Positions 42,560 to 51,934 of a DNA stretch of 64,000 bases are shown here, one piece after another. The first letter of the stretch is position 1. The number at the start of each line of letters is the position of its first letter. The position numbers and the translations under genes are program-made. The stretch is from an uncultured SAR116 cluster alpha proteobacterium. GTDB lineage: Bacteria > Pseudomonadota > Alphaproteobacteria > Puniceispirillales > Marisalimonadaceae. The stretch spans positions 1 through 64,000 of the forward strand of contig CACCZR010000002.1 in assembly GCA_902550555.1 (NCBI GenBank), in the 5' to 3' direction. The notes below the pieces were generated by a model. It was given only the letters and a program-made list of their open reading frames with translations, was not told the DNA's origin and ran no database searches.

Positions 42560-43177
42560 TTAAGTTAAAGTTGATATTAATTGATAAGTGCCTATTTCTG
42601 CTTCATTAAAATTCCTTTTTGCATCGTCCATTAAAAATACTGCATCATTTTCATTAGTAAATTCTAAATACAAACAACTTGAAAACTTTTTGTCCTTACC
42701 TCTCAAGCTTTCTTCTTTAGATATTTTATAATCTTTAATTTCTTTTGACTCCCAAATTTCAGAATATACTAGATTAATATTTTTTATGTTTTTTTGAAAA
42801 TTAATTAAATTTTCAACCTCTATTTTATCTCTTATAGAAATAATTAAACAGAATGCTCCCCTTATACTCCCTTTAAGAATTGTTTTCTTAAAAACAGTTC
42901 TAGACATGTCTTGAAAAACAAATTCCATAACAAACTTTGTCTTTTTTGTAGGGTTATTTAACTTCTTTAAATACTCCTCAGAAAAAAAAGTTTTGTATGT
43001 TTTAGCTTCATAACTTGTAAAATAATTATAATTAGATTTTAAACCTTGAAATCTTCTTGCAACATTGATATTTGAAATACTTAATCTTTCAAAAAGGTGC
43101 TCATTATTATACCATTCTTCATAATCATGCGAAAACTTTTGATTAGCATTATTCCAAATACCTAACAGCCCAGACAT
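42560..43177 (-). CDS. EthD/dimeric alpha-beta-barrel-like protein
   Basis: A 205-residue protein. EEWYNNEHLFERLSI near residue 19 and VARRFQGLKSNYNYFTSYEA near 38 resemble the short conserved text of EthD-like and DUF4286-type proteins (W-x-N-x-E-H and a following R-Y/F-x-G). A second half repeats a similar barrel. No catalytic residues identified. It is divergent from typA, only 13 bases apart, so promoters must overlap the coding ends. Confidence 0.6.
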   Translation of the reverse strand: MSGLLGIWNNANQKFSHDYEEWYNNEHLFERLSISNINVARRFQGLKSNYNYFTSYEAKTYKTFFSEEYLKKLNNPTKKTKFVMEFVFQDMSRTVFKKTILKGSIRGAFCLIISIRDKIEVENLINFQKNIKNINLVYSEIWESKEIKDYKISKEESLRGKDKKFSSCLYLEFTNENDAVFLMDDAKRNFNEAEIGTYQLISTLT

Positions 43178-43190
43178 AAGATAAAAATAT

Positions 43191-45017
43191 ATGAAATTTG
43201 AAACTAATAAAATAAAAAATATAGCTATTATTGCACATGTGGATCATGGCAAAACTACGTTAGTAGATAAAATGCTCCAACAATCGGGTACCTTTAAAGA
43301 ACATGAAGAACTAAAAGAAAGAGTTTTAGATTCTAATGATCTCGAAAAAGAAAGAGGTATTACTATTTTGTCCAAAAATACCGGTATAATTTGGAATGAA
43401 TTTAGAATAAATATTATCGATACACCAGGCCATGCAGACTTTGGAGGAGAGGTTGAACGAATTCTTTCAATGGCAGATTCTGTTCTTTTACTTGTTGATG
43501 CTGTGGAAGGTCCAATGCCACAAACAACATTTGTTTTAAAAAAAGCTCTTGAAAGTTCCTTAAAACCAATAGTAGTAATAAATAAAATAGATAGAGATGG
43601 CGCTAGACCTGACTGGGTATTAGATAAAACATTTGATTTGTTCGTAGAGCTAAATGCAAATGAGAAACAATTAGACTTTCCAATAATTTATGCTTCAGCT
43701 TTGAATGGTTGGGCAACGAAAGAACATAACAAAAAAACAGACAACTTGGATGATCTATTTTCAATGATAATTGATAATGTAGAATCTCCAGATAATAAAT
43801 CAAATGAACCTCTACAAATGCAAATAACCGCGCTAGATTATTCAAATTTTTTAGGCATTATTGGTATAGGAAAAGTAAAAAAAGGTTTAATTAAAAAAAA
43901 TCAAATAGTCAGCATAATTGATAAAGATGAAAAAATAAAACAAGATAAAGTCTCTAAAATAATGATTTTTCAGGGCTTACATCAAAAAGAAGTAGATGAG
44001 GCTTTCTGTGGAGATATAGTAGCATTAAGTGGTTTGGATAATTTAAAAATATCAGATACCATTTGCGATCCAGAACATTTAAAAAAAATGCCTAATTTAA
44101 AAATTGATGAACCAACTCTTTCAATGATATTTCAAGTAAATGATAGTCCATTCGCAGGTAATGATGGAAAGTTTGTAACAAGCAGGGTCATCAAAGATAG
44201 ATTAGATAAAGAAATAAAGACTAACGTTGCCTTAAAAGTAGAAAGTACAGAAAGCGCAGATAAATTTAAAGTTTCAGGAAGAGGCGAATTACATTTATCT
44301 ATTTTAATCGAAAACATGAGAAGAGAGGGTTTTGAAATTGGTGTGTCTTCACCTGATGTAATTTATAAAACTATTGATGGGCAAAAATGTGAACCTTTTG
44401 AAGACTTAATTTTGGACATTGAAGAACAACACCAGGGTGTTGTTATTGAAAAGCTTGGAGAAAGAAAAGCTCAACTTATTAACTTAACACCTTTTGAAAA
44501 TAATAAGTTAAGATTAAATTATGAAATTCCAACTCGTGGATTAATTGGTTTTAGGTCAGAATTTTTAACTCTCACTTCTGGAACTGGAATAATTAATCAC
44601 ACTTTTAAAGAATATAAACCTTGTGTCATCAACATTAATAGAAATAGAAAAAATGGAGCCCTTATTTCTATGAGTCAGGGAAAAGCTGTACCATACGCTT
44701 TGTTCAACTTACAAGAAAGAGGAAAATTAATTATTCCTAGTAACATAGAAATCTATGAAGGGATGATAATTGGCTTTAATTCAAGAGAAAATGATCTAAC
44801 TGTTAACCCATTAAAAACAAAACAGTTAACTAATTTTCGTTCAAGTGGAGCTGATGAAGCAATAGTTTTAACACCAGAAACTAAAATTACATTGGAAAAA
44901 GCAATTGAGATAATTAATGAAGATGAATTAATTGAGGTTACACCCAAAGAAATTAGACTTAGAAAAAAATATTTGAAAGAACACGAACGAAAAAAATATG
45001 AAAGATCAAAAAGTTAG
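43191..45017 (+). CDS. typA: ribosome-associated GTPase TypA/BipA
   Basis: A 608-residue translational GTPase of normal length. G1 is IIAHVDHGKTTL at residues 13-24, the switch region ERGITI near 54, G3 DTPGHADFGGEVERI near 75 and G4 VINKIDRDGARP near 128. The BipA-specific C-terminal region includes YEIPTRGLIGFRSEF near 440 and AYALF-like NGALISMSQGKAVPYALFNL near 485. It assists 50S assembly and stress growth. The 13-base gap to the divergent gene upstream is unusually small. Confidence 0.97.
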   Translation: MKFETNKIKNIAIIAHVDHGKTTLVDKMLQQSGTFKEHEELKERVLDSNDLEKERGITILSKNTGIIWNEFRINIIDTPGHADFGGEVERILSMADSVLLLVDAVEGPMPQTTFVLKKALESSLKPIVVINKIDRDGARPDWVLDKTFDLFVELNANEKQLDFPIIYASALNGWATKEHNKKTDNLDDLFSMIIDNVESPDNKSNEPLQMQITALDYSNFLGIIGIGKVKKGLIKKNQIVSIIDKDEKIKQDKVSKIMIFQGLHQKEVDEAFCGDIVALSGLDNLKISDTICDPEHLKKMPNLKIDEPTLSMIFQVNDSPFAGNDGKFVTSRVIKDRLDKEIKTNVALKVESTESADKFKVSGRGELHLSILIENMRREGFEIGVSSPDVIYKTIDGQKCEPFEDLILDIEEQHQGVVIEKLGERKAQLINLTPFENNKLRLNYEIPTRGLIGFRSEFLTLTSGTGIINHTFKEYKPCVININRNRKNGALISMSQGKAVPYALFNLQERGKLIIPSNIEIYEGMIIGFNSRENDLTVNPLKTKQLTNFRSSGADEAIVLTPETKITLEKAIEIINEDELIEVTPKEIRLRKKYLKEHERKKYERSKS

Positions 45018-45018
45018 A

Positions 45019-45177
45019 TTAATTTTTTTTAGATACAAATAAGTCTCTAATTGTTGCAAAAAATAAAAACCAAGATAATCGCAATTTTCCAAATATTGAT
45101 TTATTTTTTTTTAATGAATTATATTGATCTATTCCACAAGATGTTTTTACAAAATTTTCAACTGAAATTTTTTTCAT
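45019..45177 (-). CDS. possible 52-residue protein, not recognised
   Basis: An ATG at 45175-45177 opens 52 codons ending with TAA one base from the typA stop, convergent with it. The product starts MKKISVENFVKTSCGIDQYN and contains one moderately hydrophobic stretch (LRLSWFLFFATIRDLF). Normal codon use and near-exact packing against typA favour a real gene. The rest of the 45018-45328 gap (from 45178) is AT-rich with only a 23-codon frame at 45255 and no clear signal. Confidence 0.45.
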   Translation of the reverse strand: MKKISVENFVKTSCGIDQYNSLKKNKSIFGKLRLSWFLFFATIRDLFVSKKN

Positions 45178-45328
45178 TATCGTTAGATTTTTTTGAAATG
45201 AAATAGATAATGTTTCTATAAATTTTTTTTATCTTATTATAATTGAAATAGCTAATGCAAGCTAATAAAGCCAATAAAAAAGATGACAAAAAACTAGTCG
45301 AGCTTATACACATAATTTTATTATAATC

Positions 45329-46456
45329 CTATTTAATTTCATTTGCAATTTTAGAAATCATACCTTTGCTAAATAGATTGCCATACTTATATTTTGAGTC
45401 AACTGAAAGCACTGTTAATATTGTGTTGTTGGACGTATTAACTACATTAAAAAACCCCCCATGACCTGTCATAGTTAATGTTGGAACACCATTTACTTTA
45501 TATACCCAGAACTGATATCCATATTTAACACCATCTCTTTTCGTTTCAACTGCGTTTTGAATGCCCTCATTATAAAATTTGCCTAAACAAGTATTATTAA
45601 TCATTTCGTCATGAACAAATTGACCAAAATTAGCCCAATCTACAGCAGTCATTGTTAATCTTGCTTGTGCCACAGTAATTCCTTTTTTATCTGATACCCA
45701 ATGCATAAAATTATTTGTGGTGAATTTTTTAAATGCATTTTCATAAAATATTTCACTAGCTGGTTTATTTGTTAAATCTGAAATCATTATGGAAAGTGCA
45801 AAAGGATCTGAGGAATTATAAAAATGTTTTATGCCTTGCTCTCTGTCATTACCTTTTAAGATTGACAAGGCTTTGACCATATCTGCCTTACCTTCATACT
45901 TTCTCATACCCATTGCCATTTGATTTAGTTTTCTTCTGAACTTATAATCTGATTGTACTGGCTCAACACCACTATTCATTTGCAATGTGTTTTTTATTGA
46001 AATTTTTGAAAATGGTGTCTGTGCAAGTGAAGGCGAATATTTTCCTAACTCATCATCTAATGATTTAATCGAGCCATTACATAATAAAACACCAATAGAT
46101 GTTGCCAAGGCAGTTTTAGACATAGACATTCCATGAAGTATTGTATTGCTATCAATATTTCTTTTTTTATTGAATCTTGTGTAAACAAATTCGTTATTTT
46201 TTCTAATTAATGTAGCTAAATTGAATTTATCTTTAAAAATATTATCAAAATTTTCTTTTTTTACATTGCCAGCATTTAAGTTCTTTTTTTCACCATAGGC
46301 ATGAACATTAATTTTAAATGGACCCATCATTTTGGTTTCGTGAACATCAAAATAAGGAACGATTTGACGTTTCCACATTTTTTTTGGGCCATGGTCGGCA
46401 GAAGAAACAAAACTGTATGAAATTATTATTACAATTGAAATTAGAAATTTAAACAT
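45329..46456 (-). CDS. secreted serine hydrolase, class C beta-lactamase-like
   Basis: A 375-residue protein with a signal peptide (FLISIVIIISYSFVSSADHG). The SxxK nucleophile motif is SMSKTALATSIGVLL near residue 113, and TMTGHGGFFNVVN near 330 replaces the KTG box (HGG type as in esterases of this fold). The fold covers penicillin-recognition proteins, esterases and D-aminopeptidases; with an HGG box an esterase or peptidase is more likely than a beta-lactamase. Single gene. Confidence 0.85.
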   Translation of the reverse strand: MFKFLISIVIIISYSFVSSADHGPKKMWKRQIVPYFDVHETKMMGPFKINVHAYGEKKNLNAGNVKKENFDNIFKDKFNLATLIRKNNEFVYTRFNKKRNIDSNTILHGMSMSKTALATSIGVLLCNGSIKSLDDELGKYSPSLAQTPFSKISIKNTLQMNSGVEPVQSDYKFRRKLNQMAMGMRKYEGKADMVKALSILKGNDREQGIKHFYNSSDPFALSIMISDLTNKPASEIFYENAFKKFTTNNFMHWVSDKKGITVAQARLTMTAVDWANFGQFVHDEMINNTCLGKFYNEGIQNAVETKRDGVKYGYQFWVYKVNGVPTLTMTGHGGFFNVVNTSNNTILTVLSVDSKYKYGNLFSKGMISKIANEIK

Positions 46457-46512
46457 TGAACCCCTAAAAATTATTTAAAAAAAAATTAATATAGCTACAA
46501 GTAAATAAAATT

Positions 46513-47091
46513 TCAAATTTTATTTAAGCCATGAACAATCTTATTATTAACTTTATACAAGAGTTGATTATCTTCCATTTCTAACTGCATTACATCGTTA
46601 AACTTATTAAAAAAAGTACATAAAGTTATCCGAAATGTTAATTCAACCATTTGTTCTTCAGAAAAATATTTTCTTAATTCTTCAAATTGCTTATCTTGAA
46701 CCCTGTTATGATCTTTTGTTATCTGAACAGCATAATCACGTACTAAAAGATCTAATCTATTTAACCCTGGACAGTCATCCTCTAAGATATTATCTATCGT
46801 GATTTCTGACAACCCTTCAGATATTAAATTTGGTGCATGATGAGCAACACAATAATCACACCTATTCACAGCAGATACTGAAACAATAGCAATTTCTAGA
46901 TACCTTTTATCTATGATAGGGTTTTCAGCCATTTCCATTAACATGCTCATCATATGTTTAAATATTATTGGTCTATGAGCAAAAACTTTAGCTTGATTAG
47001 CAAATGGACCATAACTTTCTATAAATTTTTTATATATTAAACTTATTTCCTTTGGTGCTTTATTAAGTTCAATATCTTTAACTCTAGCCAT
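46513..47091 (-). CDS. carboxymuconolactone decarboxylase family (AhpD-like) protein
   Basis: A 192-residue AhpD-fold protein. The redox motif VNRCDYCVAHHA near residue 74 has CxxC followed by histidines, as in peroxidase-related AhpD-like proteins, so a thiol-peroxidase role is more likely than lactone decarboxylation. The ATG at 47091 follows GGAG by 7 bases; the frame opens two codons earlier with a TTG at 47097. It lies 39 bases after the sugar phosphorylase gene on the same strand. Confidence 0.85.
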   Translation of the reverse strand: MARVKDIELNKAPKEISLIYKKFIESYGPFANQAKVFAHRPIIFKHMMSMLMEMAENPIIDKRYLEIAIVSVSAVNRCDYCVAHHAPNLISEGLSEITIDNILEDDCPGLNRLDLLVRDYAVQITKDHNRVQDKQFEELRKYFSEEQMVELTFRITLCTFFNKFNDVMQLEMEDNQLLYKVNNKIVHGLNKI

Positions 47092-47129
47092 GTACAATCT
47101 CCATAATTAAAAAACCAATTAAAAAAATT

Positions 47130-48884
47130 TTAATTGATTTTATTTGAAATCCAAACAGTTTGAAATGGATTAAGTTTTAAAACCTTTAAATCATTTAAAA
47201 TTACATTTGGTTCAAAAATGTCAAACCATAATTGGTTCTCAAATAAATTAATCTTACTTAATTTTAAATCTGTTGTAACTGATGAAATATTAGTAATTGC
47301 GAAGATATTTTGGCTTCTATCAATACTTTGTCTCCAAATACCAAATAATTTATTACCAAGGCTTAATGTGTATTGGGTAGCATTTGGATGAAAAGCTATT
47401 AATTTTTTCCTTAATGCGATCATTTGAAATATTTTTGAATGAATAAGATATTCAATAGAATTCTTATTTTTAATTTTTTTATTTAAATCATTTAAATTCC
47501 ATTTATGACGATTTATATTTCTTTTTATACCGGTATTTAAAAATTTATCATTATCATTGGAAGTACCAAATAATGAGTTAAAATAAATAGCCGGAACTCC
47601 TTCTAAAGCAAGTAAAATTGTATGAGCAGCTATATACCTTTCAATGGCATAAAAACCTTTTTTATCAAAGTCAGTTCTTTTTAATGCGTCAAATAAAGTA
47701 ATATTAATTTCATATACTTTATTTTTGGTTAAGACTTTTCTATATGAAAATTTTCCACCGTTTTTTTTCACTCTGGCAAATAATTTTTCTAAGATTCTTT
47801 CTCCAAGAATGCCTTCTGCTGGCCTCATTCCAATCCCGTCGTGTGAAGCAATAAAGTTAAGATATGCATTACCAACTTGCGCTGGTGGCATGCTTTTACT
47901 CCAACCTGAAATCTTAGAACTATCTTCAAATAAAAATGTATATAAAATTAGTGGAGGCAATGGAAAATTATAAATCCAATTTGCTTCATCCTTATTTCCA
48001 AAATAACTTAAATTTTCTTTTTTAGGTAAATTTGTTTCAGTAACAATTAATGCAGAGGGATTTACATAATTTATAATTAACCGTAATAACTTAACTATCT
48101 CATGTGTTTCTGTTAAATTAACACAAGTTGTAGCATGTTTTTTCCAAATAAATGCTACTGCATCTAATCTAAAAATTGTAATACCCTTACTTAATAGAAG
48201 AAAAATAATTTCAATAAATTGGATTAAAACAATAGGATCTTTAAAATTAAGATCAATTTGATCATGGCTAAATGTACACCATAAATCATTTTTATTTTTC
48301 TTGTCAGTATATAGTTGGATTAAATCATGGTCTCTTGGTCTTATCACTTTTGATACATCGAAATCTTTATCAATTGTAAAAAAAAAACTTCTATATTTAT
48401 CTTGTTGTTTTACAAATGATTTAAACCATTTACTTTTAATTGAAGCATGGTTCAAAATTAAGTCTGCCATTATATTTACGTGATTCGATAACAATCTTAT
48501 ATCATTCCAGGTCCCTAAATCCTTACTTACATTTTTATGATCTGTTACTGAAAACCCTCCATCACTACTAGATGGATAAAATGGCAATACATGTAATATT
48601 TCAAAGTAGTTTTTAAGATTTTTTTCAAAAAATTCTTTAAGAACTTTTAAAGGTGCTTTGTTCTTAACTTTTAAATTATCTCCATATGAAATTAATACTG
48701 TAGTTTTTTCAGAGACAGATATTGATTTTAATTTGTAATTCTTTTGAAATTTTTGTAATAAATCTAAAATTATTTCGGAGTAATGTTTTATACTAAATTC
48801 AACTTTCTCATCCCTATAAATAAATTTTAATTTTTCATTTATTAAATGATCTATTTTTTTAAAATTAGGCTTTATATTTTTCAT
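47130..48884 (-). CDS. GH13_18 sugar phosphorylase, probable glucosylglycerate phosphorylase
   Basis: A 584-residue alpha-amylase-superfamily enzyme of the sucrose-phosphorylase subfamily. Region I text is MADLILNHAS near residue 141, the nucleophile Asp is in IFRLDAVAFIWK near 240, the acid/base Glu in IVTETNLP near 280, and the third acid in FIASHDGIGMRPAEG near 347. HVLPFYPSSSDGGFSV near 97 is characteristic of GH13_18. Its start overlaps the glucosyl-3-phosphoglycerate synthase-like gene by 20 bases, which points to phosphorolysis of glucosylglycerate to glucose 1-phosphate and glycerate rather than of sucrose. Confidence 0.85.
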   Translation of the reverse strand: MKNIKPNFKKIDHLINEKLKFIYRDEKVEFSIKHYSEIILDLLQKFQKNYKLKSISVSEKTTVLISYGDNLKVKNKAPLKVLKEFFEKNLKNYFEILHVLPFYPSSSDGGFSVTDHKNVSKDLGTWNDIRLLSNHVNIMADLILNHASIKSKWFKSFVKQQDKYRSFFFTIDKDFDVSKVIRPRDHDLIQLYTDKKNKNDLWCTFSHDQIDLNFKDPIVLIQFIEIIFLLLSKGITIFRLDAVAFIWKKHATTCVNLTETHEIVKLLRLIINYVNPSALIVTETNLPKKENLSYFGNKDEANWIYNFPLPPLILYTFLFEDSSKISGWSKSMPPAQVGNAYLNFIASHDGIGMRPAEGILGERILEKLFARVKKNGGKFSYRKVLTKNKVYEINITLFDALKRTDFDKKGFYAIERYIAAHTILLALEGVPAIYFNSLFGTSNDNDKFLNTGIKRNINRHKWNLNDLNKKIKNKNSIEYLIHSKIFQMIALRKKLIAFHPNATQYTLSLGNKLFGIWRQSIDRSQNIFAITNISSVTTDLKLSKINLFENQLWFDIFEPNVILNDLKVLKLNPFQTVWISNKIN

Positions 48885-50088
48885 TATCTAACTCAACCTT
48901 TTGCTTAAGCCTATTCATAAAGTTTGGAATTGCACTGTTAACTCTGCTCCAAGTGGGTATAAATGGAGTATCCATTGGATTTTCAAAAAAACTTTCCCCA
49001 GCTTTCATTATATTTAAAGCAAACAATTCAACAGCTTTTTCTTCCATATGAGAGTCATATTTGAGACCATTCATTAAAGCATCACTTCTGTAAATATCAA
49101 TCATGTCTAATGCAGTTCTATAATATGTTGCTTTTATTGAACGAAATGTTTCAAGACTAAAAGAGTTACCTTGAGTAGCTAATTTTTTTATTAAAGTTTT
49201 TATAATATCAATGGACATTTTAGATAAACCTTTTGTTTGGTCATCAATAGATAAATCTTGATGTTTATGATCATATGTATCAGCTAAATCAACTTGACAT
49301 ATCCTATTGGATGCTTGATTCCGGTACATCTCGGATAAAATCCCAATCTCTATTCCCCAATCACATGGAATTCTCATATCAGCCATTAAGTTTCTCCTAA
49401 AGGAAAACTCTCCAGCCAGTGGATATTTAAATGCTTTCATATAATCAAGATAATCGTTGTGACCAACAGTTTTTTCCATTGCCGTGAGAAGTGGTGTAAC
49501 TAATAATCTTGAAACTCTACCATTCATTTTGCCTTCTGCAACTCTTGGATAATAACCTTTACAGAATTCAAAATTAAATAGTGGATTTACAACTGGATAA
49601 AAAAGTTTAGCTAATAACCTTCTATCAAATGTTAATATATCACAATCATGAAAAGCTATGGATCTCGCCTCACCTCTAGCAATAGCCATACCTAAACAAT
49701 ACCAAACATTACGTCCTTTACCTAGCTCCTGAGGAGCTAAATTATAATTTTTTAACTCTTTATCTAATTTTAGAAGATTAGGACCATCATTCCATAAAAT
49801 AGTAAATGGACAATTTAATTTCTTAAAAAAGTTCCAAGCTTTCTTTGCTTGCTCTTCATTAGCCCTGTCTAGCCCTATGATTATATGATTTAAATAATTC
49901 GTTTTGCTAATTTCACTAACTATATTTGGTAATGCACTACCTTCTAATTCAGAATAGAGACAAGGAAGAATAAGTTCCATTTTTCTATCTTTAGAAAATT
50001 TTTTTAAATCGCGTTCTAAATCTTTCAATTTTCTGTTAGAAAAATCATGCAAAGTTGCAACTACACCATTTTGAGAAAATTCACTCAT
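48865..50088 (-). CDS. gpgS: glucosyl-3-phosphoglycerate synthase-like glycosyltransferase (GT81 type)
   Basis: A 407-residue GT-A transferase. MELILPCLYSELEGSALPNI near residue 37, IIIGLDRANEEQAKKAW near 69 and the metal-binding AFHDCDILTF near 144 (DxD) are the GpgS/MpgS-like pattern. It should join glucose from a nucleotide sugar to 3-phosphoglycerate, giving the precursor of glucosylglycerate, a compatible solute made under salt stress and nitrogen limitation. Its 5' end overlaps the phosphatase gene by 8 bases and its 3' end the phosphorylase by 20. A mannosyl donor cannot be excluded. Confidence 0.85.
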   Translation of the reverse strand: MSEFSQNGVVATLHDFSNRKLKDLERDLKKFSKDRKMELILPCLYSELEGSALPNIVSEISKTNYLNHIIIGLDRANEEQAKKAWNFFKKLNCPFTILWNDGPNLLKLDKELKNYNLAPQELGKGRNVWYCLGMAIARGEARSIAFHDCDILTFDRRLLAKLFYPVVNPLFNFEFCKGYYPRVAEGKMNGRVSRLLVTPLLTAMEKTVGHNDYLDYMKAFKYPLAGEFSFRRNLMADMRIPCDWGIEIGILSEMYRNQASNRICQVDLADTYDHKHQDLSIDDQTKGLSKMSIDIIKTLIKKLATQGNSFSLETFRSIKATYYRTALDMIDIYRSDALMNGLKYDSHMEEKAVELFALNIMKAGESFFENPMDTPFIPTWSRVNSAIPNFMNRLKQKVELDNEKYKA

Positions 50089-50893
50089 TTACTTCTAACT
50101 TTTTTATAATATTTAAGGTTTTATTAACAACTTCAACCCAACCATCGGGAGCTTCTTTTTTTGAAACTACACATTGATTTTTAAAATTTATCTTTTTAAG
50201 AGGACCATTTTTTACTAAACATGGATAATCGCATTTATCTAACATATCAAAATCATTTTCATTATCACCTACACAAATTGAAACATAATTTTTTTTTGTT
50301 TCATTTGACAATAATGAGATGAATCTCATCATTGCATTACCTTTTGATACCCTATCTCCTAAACTAAGAACTCTTCCACCGAACTGGATGTTCAGTCCAT
50401 GTTTTTTTACGTTATTTTTTAATTCTACTTCCTCTTCTTTATTACCTGAAAAAATAAATGGCATTGAAAATTTTCTATTCATAGCTTTAGATATTTTATT
50501 TTTAGGTAAACCCAAAACCTCAATTTGATTTTGTAAAGTTTCATTTTCAAGAATTAAGCATTTTTTTTGAAGCTTAAAATTTATGTTATCTGAAAAGTTT
50601 TTAAAAATTGTTTCTTTATTTCTACTGAGACATATCTTTTCATTTAATTTTTTACTTAAATAATTTAACCCATGTATACAAGATCCATTTTCGCTAATAT
50701 AAACTTTCGGTATATCTAAATTTTCACATATTTCATCAAGCTCTAAATCTGTTTTACTACTATTTGGAATGATGTTAATACCTTTACTTATACAATTTTT
50801 GATGAGATTTAAAGCAGCTCTAAATTCAAAAGTTTTTTTATTTAACAAGGTACCGTCAAGATCTGTAAATAATAGAATATTATTAAAACTCAT
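50081..50893 (-). CDS. HAD phosphatase for glucosyl/mannosyl-3-phosphoglycerate
   Basis: A 270-residue HAD (Cof-type, MpgP-like) phosphatase. Motif I is LLFTDLDGTLLNKKTFEF at about residues 7-24, the C-terminal motif ICVGDNENDFDML near 225, and SLGDRVSKGNAM near 200. It removes the phosphate from the synthase product. The frame is open from the ATG at 50914, but AAAAGGGTAAAT places a good ribosome site before the ATG at 50893. It is first in a three-gene operon phosphatase-synthase-phosphorylase. Confidence 0.87.
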   Translation of the reverse strand: MSFNNILLFTDLDGTLLNKKTFEFRAALNLIKNCISKGINIIPNSSKTDLELDEICENLDIPKVYISENGSCIHGLNYLSKKLNEKICLSRNKETIFKNFSDNINFKLQKKCLILENETLQNQIEVLGLPKNKISKAMNRKFSMPFIFSGNKEEEVELKNNVKKHGLNIQFGGRVLSLGDRVSKGNAMMRFISLLSNETKKNYVSICVGDNENDFDMLDKCDYPCLVKNGPLKKINFKNQCVVSKKEAPDGWVEVVNKTLNIIKKLEVNE

Positions 50894-51038
50894 ATTTACC
50901 CTTTTAACAGACATTTAAAATAACAAAAGTATGTTTAATTGTAATTTTATTATTATTAAATTTTTGCTTAATAATTAAGTTTTTTAGATAAAATCTTAGT
51001 CTTATTCCTTCAAGAAGGAAATAATTATTACATCTAAT

Positions 51039-51428
51039 TCAATTTTTTGAAAGTTCATCAAGAATTGGACAATTAGGTTTGTCATCTCCATGACAATTCG
51101 AAGCTAAAAAACTAAGCTCATTTCTTAAATCTTTAAGATCTTTTAGTTTGCTATCAATTTGTGAGATTTTTTCTAAAGTTATCTTTTTAACTTCTTTGCT
51201 TGTTCTGTTTTTGTCTTCATACAGAGATAATAATTCTTTACATTCATCAATGCTGAAATCAAACTTTCTTGCCTTCCCAATAAATTTAAGTTTGGCTACT
51301 TCTTCATCAGTATACTCTCTATAACCTGAGGAAATATTTTGTTCAGGTTTAACTAAACCTATGTTTGCGTAATATCTTACAGTTTTAATCGTTAAATTTG
51401 ACAATTTAGCTGCTTTTCCAATATTCAT
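51039..51428 (-). CDS. cueR: copper-responsive MerR regulator
   Basis: A 129-residue MerR-family activator. Residues 1-70 form the winged helix (MNIGKAAKLSNLTIKTVRYY, GYREYTDEEVAKL), a long dimerisation helix follows, and the metal loop NCHGDDKPNCPIL puts Cys112 and Cys120 at exactly the CueR positions with a 7-residue spacing, diagnostic for Cu(I)/Ag(I) sensing. It is divergent from the DUF4396 gene with a matching operator between them, and a second operator sits before the CopC-CusF gene at 57.4 kb. Confidence 0.95.
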   Translation of the reverse strand: MNIGKAAKLSNLTIKTVRYYANIGLVKPEQNISSGYREYTDEEVAKLKFIGKARKFDFSIDECKELLSLYEDKNRTSKEVKKITLEKISQIDSKLKDLKDLRNELSFLASNCHGDDKPNCPILDELSKN

Positions 51429-51438
51429 TATTTTTTCC

Positions 51439-51469
51439 TTTACTCTACCCTGAGGGGAAAGTATATATT
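51439..51469 (+). promoter_or_regulatory. CueR-type promoter/operator for the DUF4396-cytochrome c pair
   Basis: TTTACT at 51439-51444 and TATATT at 51464-51469 are separated by 19 bp, the long spacer typical of MerR-family promoters. The spacer holds a dyad with core ACCCTGAGGGG (arms within 51442-51462). Seventeen of 21 bases match the element at 57490-57510. It points toward the gene at 51491 and lies beside cueR, so CueR probably twists and activates this promoter when copper is bound. Confidence 0.85.
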
Positions 51470-51490
51470 AATATCACTAATAGGAAAATA

Positions 51491-51934
51491 ATGTCAATCC
51501 AAAATACTTTATCGATAAATTGGTATTGCCATCATACTTGGCTTCAATCTTCAAAAAACACTTCATGGTGTTTGTTAGGTTGTTGTATTGGCGACTTTGG
51601 CACTATTGCTTTTTTTCAATTTACAGGAATTGCCTGGCCAGTTTTAGCAATCATGTCATTAGCAATTATAAACGGTATATTAACATCTATAGCACTTGAA
51701 ACTTATATACTTTCAAGACAAATGTCTTTCAATATAGCTTTCAAGACAGCTATAGGAATGTCACTCGTTTCAATGATTTCGATGGAAGTTGCGATGAATG
51801 TTACAGACGTCATTTTTACTGGAGGAGCTATCTTAACTTGGTGGGTTATACCTTTAATGCTGATAGCTGGATTTATAACGCCACTTCCATACAATTATTG
51901 GAGGCTTAAAGCCTTAGGAAAAGCATGCCATTAA
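51491..51934 (+). CDS. DUF4396 membrane protein
   Basis: A 147-residue protein with about four hydrophobic segments. The conserved text of DUF4396 is plain: NTSWCLLGCCIGDFGTIAFF near residue 25, ETYILSRQMSFNIAFKTAIG near 70, GMSLVSMISMEVAMN near 88, GGAILTWWVIPLMLIAGF near 110 and PLPYNYWRLKALGKACH at the end. CHH, paired Cys, Met and the terminal CH could bind copper. Family function is unknown. It is the first gene under a CueR promoter and overlaps the cytochrome c gene by 10 bases. Confidence 0.88.
   Translation: MSIQNTLSINWYCHHTWLQSSKNTSWCLLGCCIGDFGTIAFFQFTGIAWPVLAIMSLAIINGILTSIALETYILSRQMSFNIAFKTAIGMSLVSMISMEVAMNVTDVIFTGGAILTWWVIPLMLIAGFITPLPYNYWRLKALGKACH

Noticed and set aside
45255-45326. 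23-codon plus-strand frame (MQANKANKKDDKK start)
   Set aside because: Too short, no ribosome site and no neighbour context.
46513-47091. Carboxymuconolactone decarboxylase (PcaC) completing the protocatechuate pathway
   Set aside because: The protein has the CxxC redox motif and length of AhpD-like peroxidase-related proteins and lies 31 kb from pcaGH, so it does not support a PcaC role.
47130-50893. Trehalose or sucrose synthesis operon
   Set aside because: The transferase and phosphatase match the phosphoglycerate-accepting types, and no trehalose- or sucrose-phosphate synthase signature is seen.
51005-51020. Hairpin TTCCTT-CAAG-AAGGAA downstream of cueR as a terminator
   Set aside because: The stem is only 6 bp with no T run on the minus strand, so it is not a convincing terminator.
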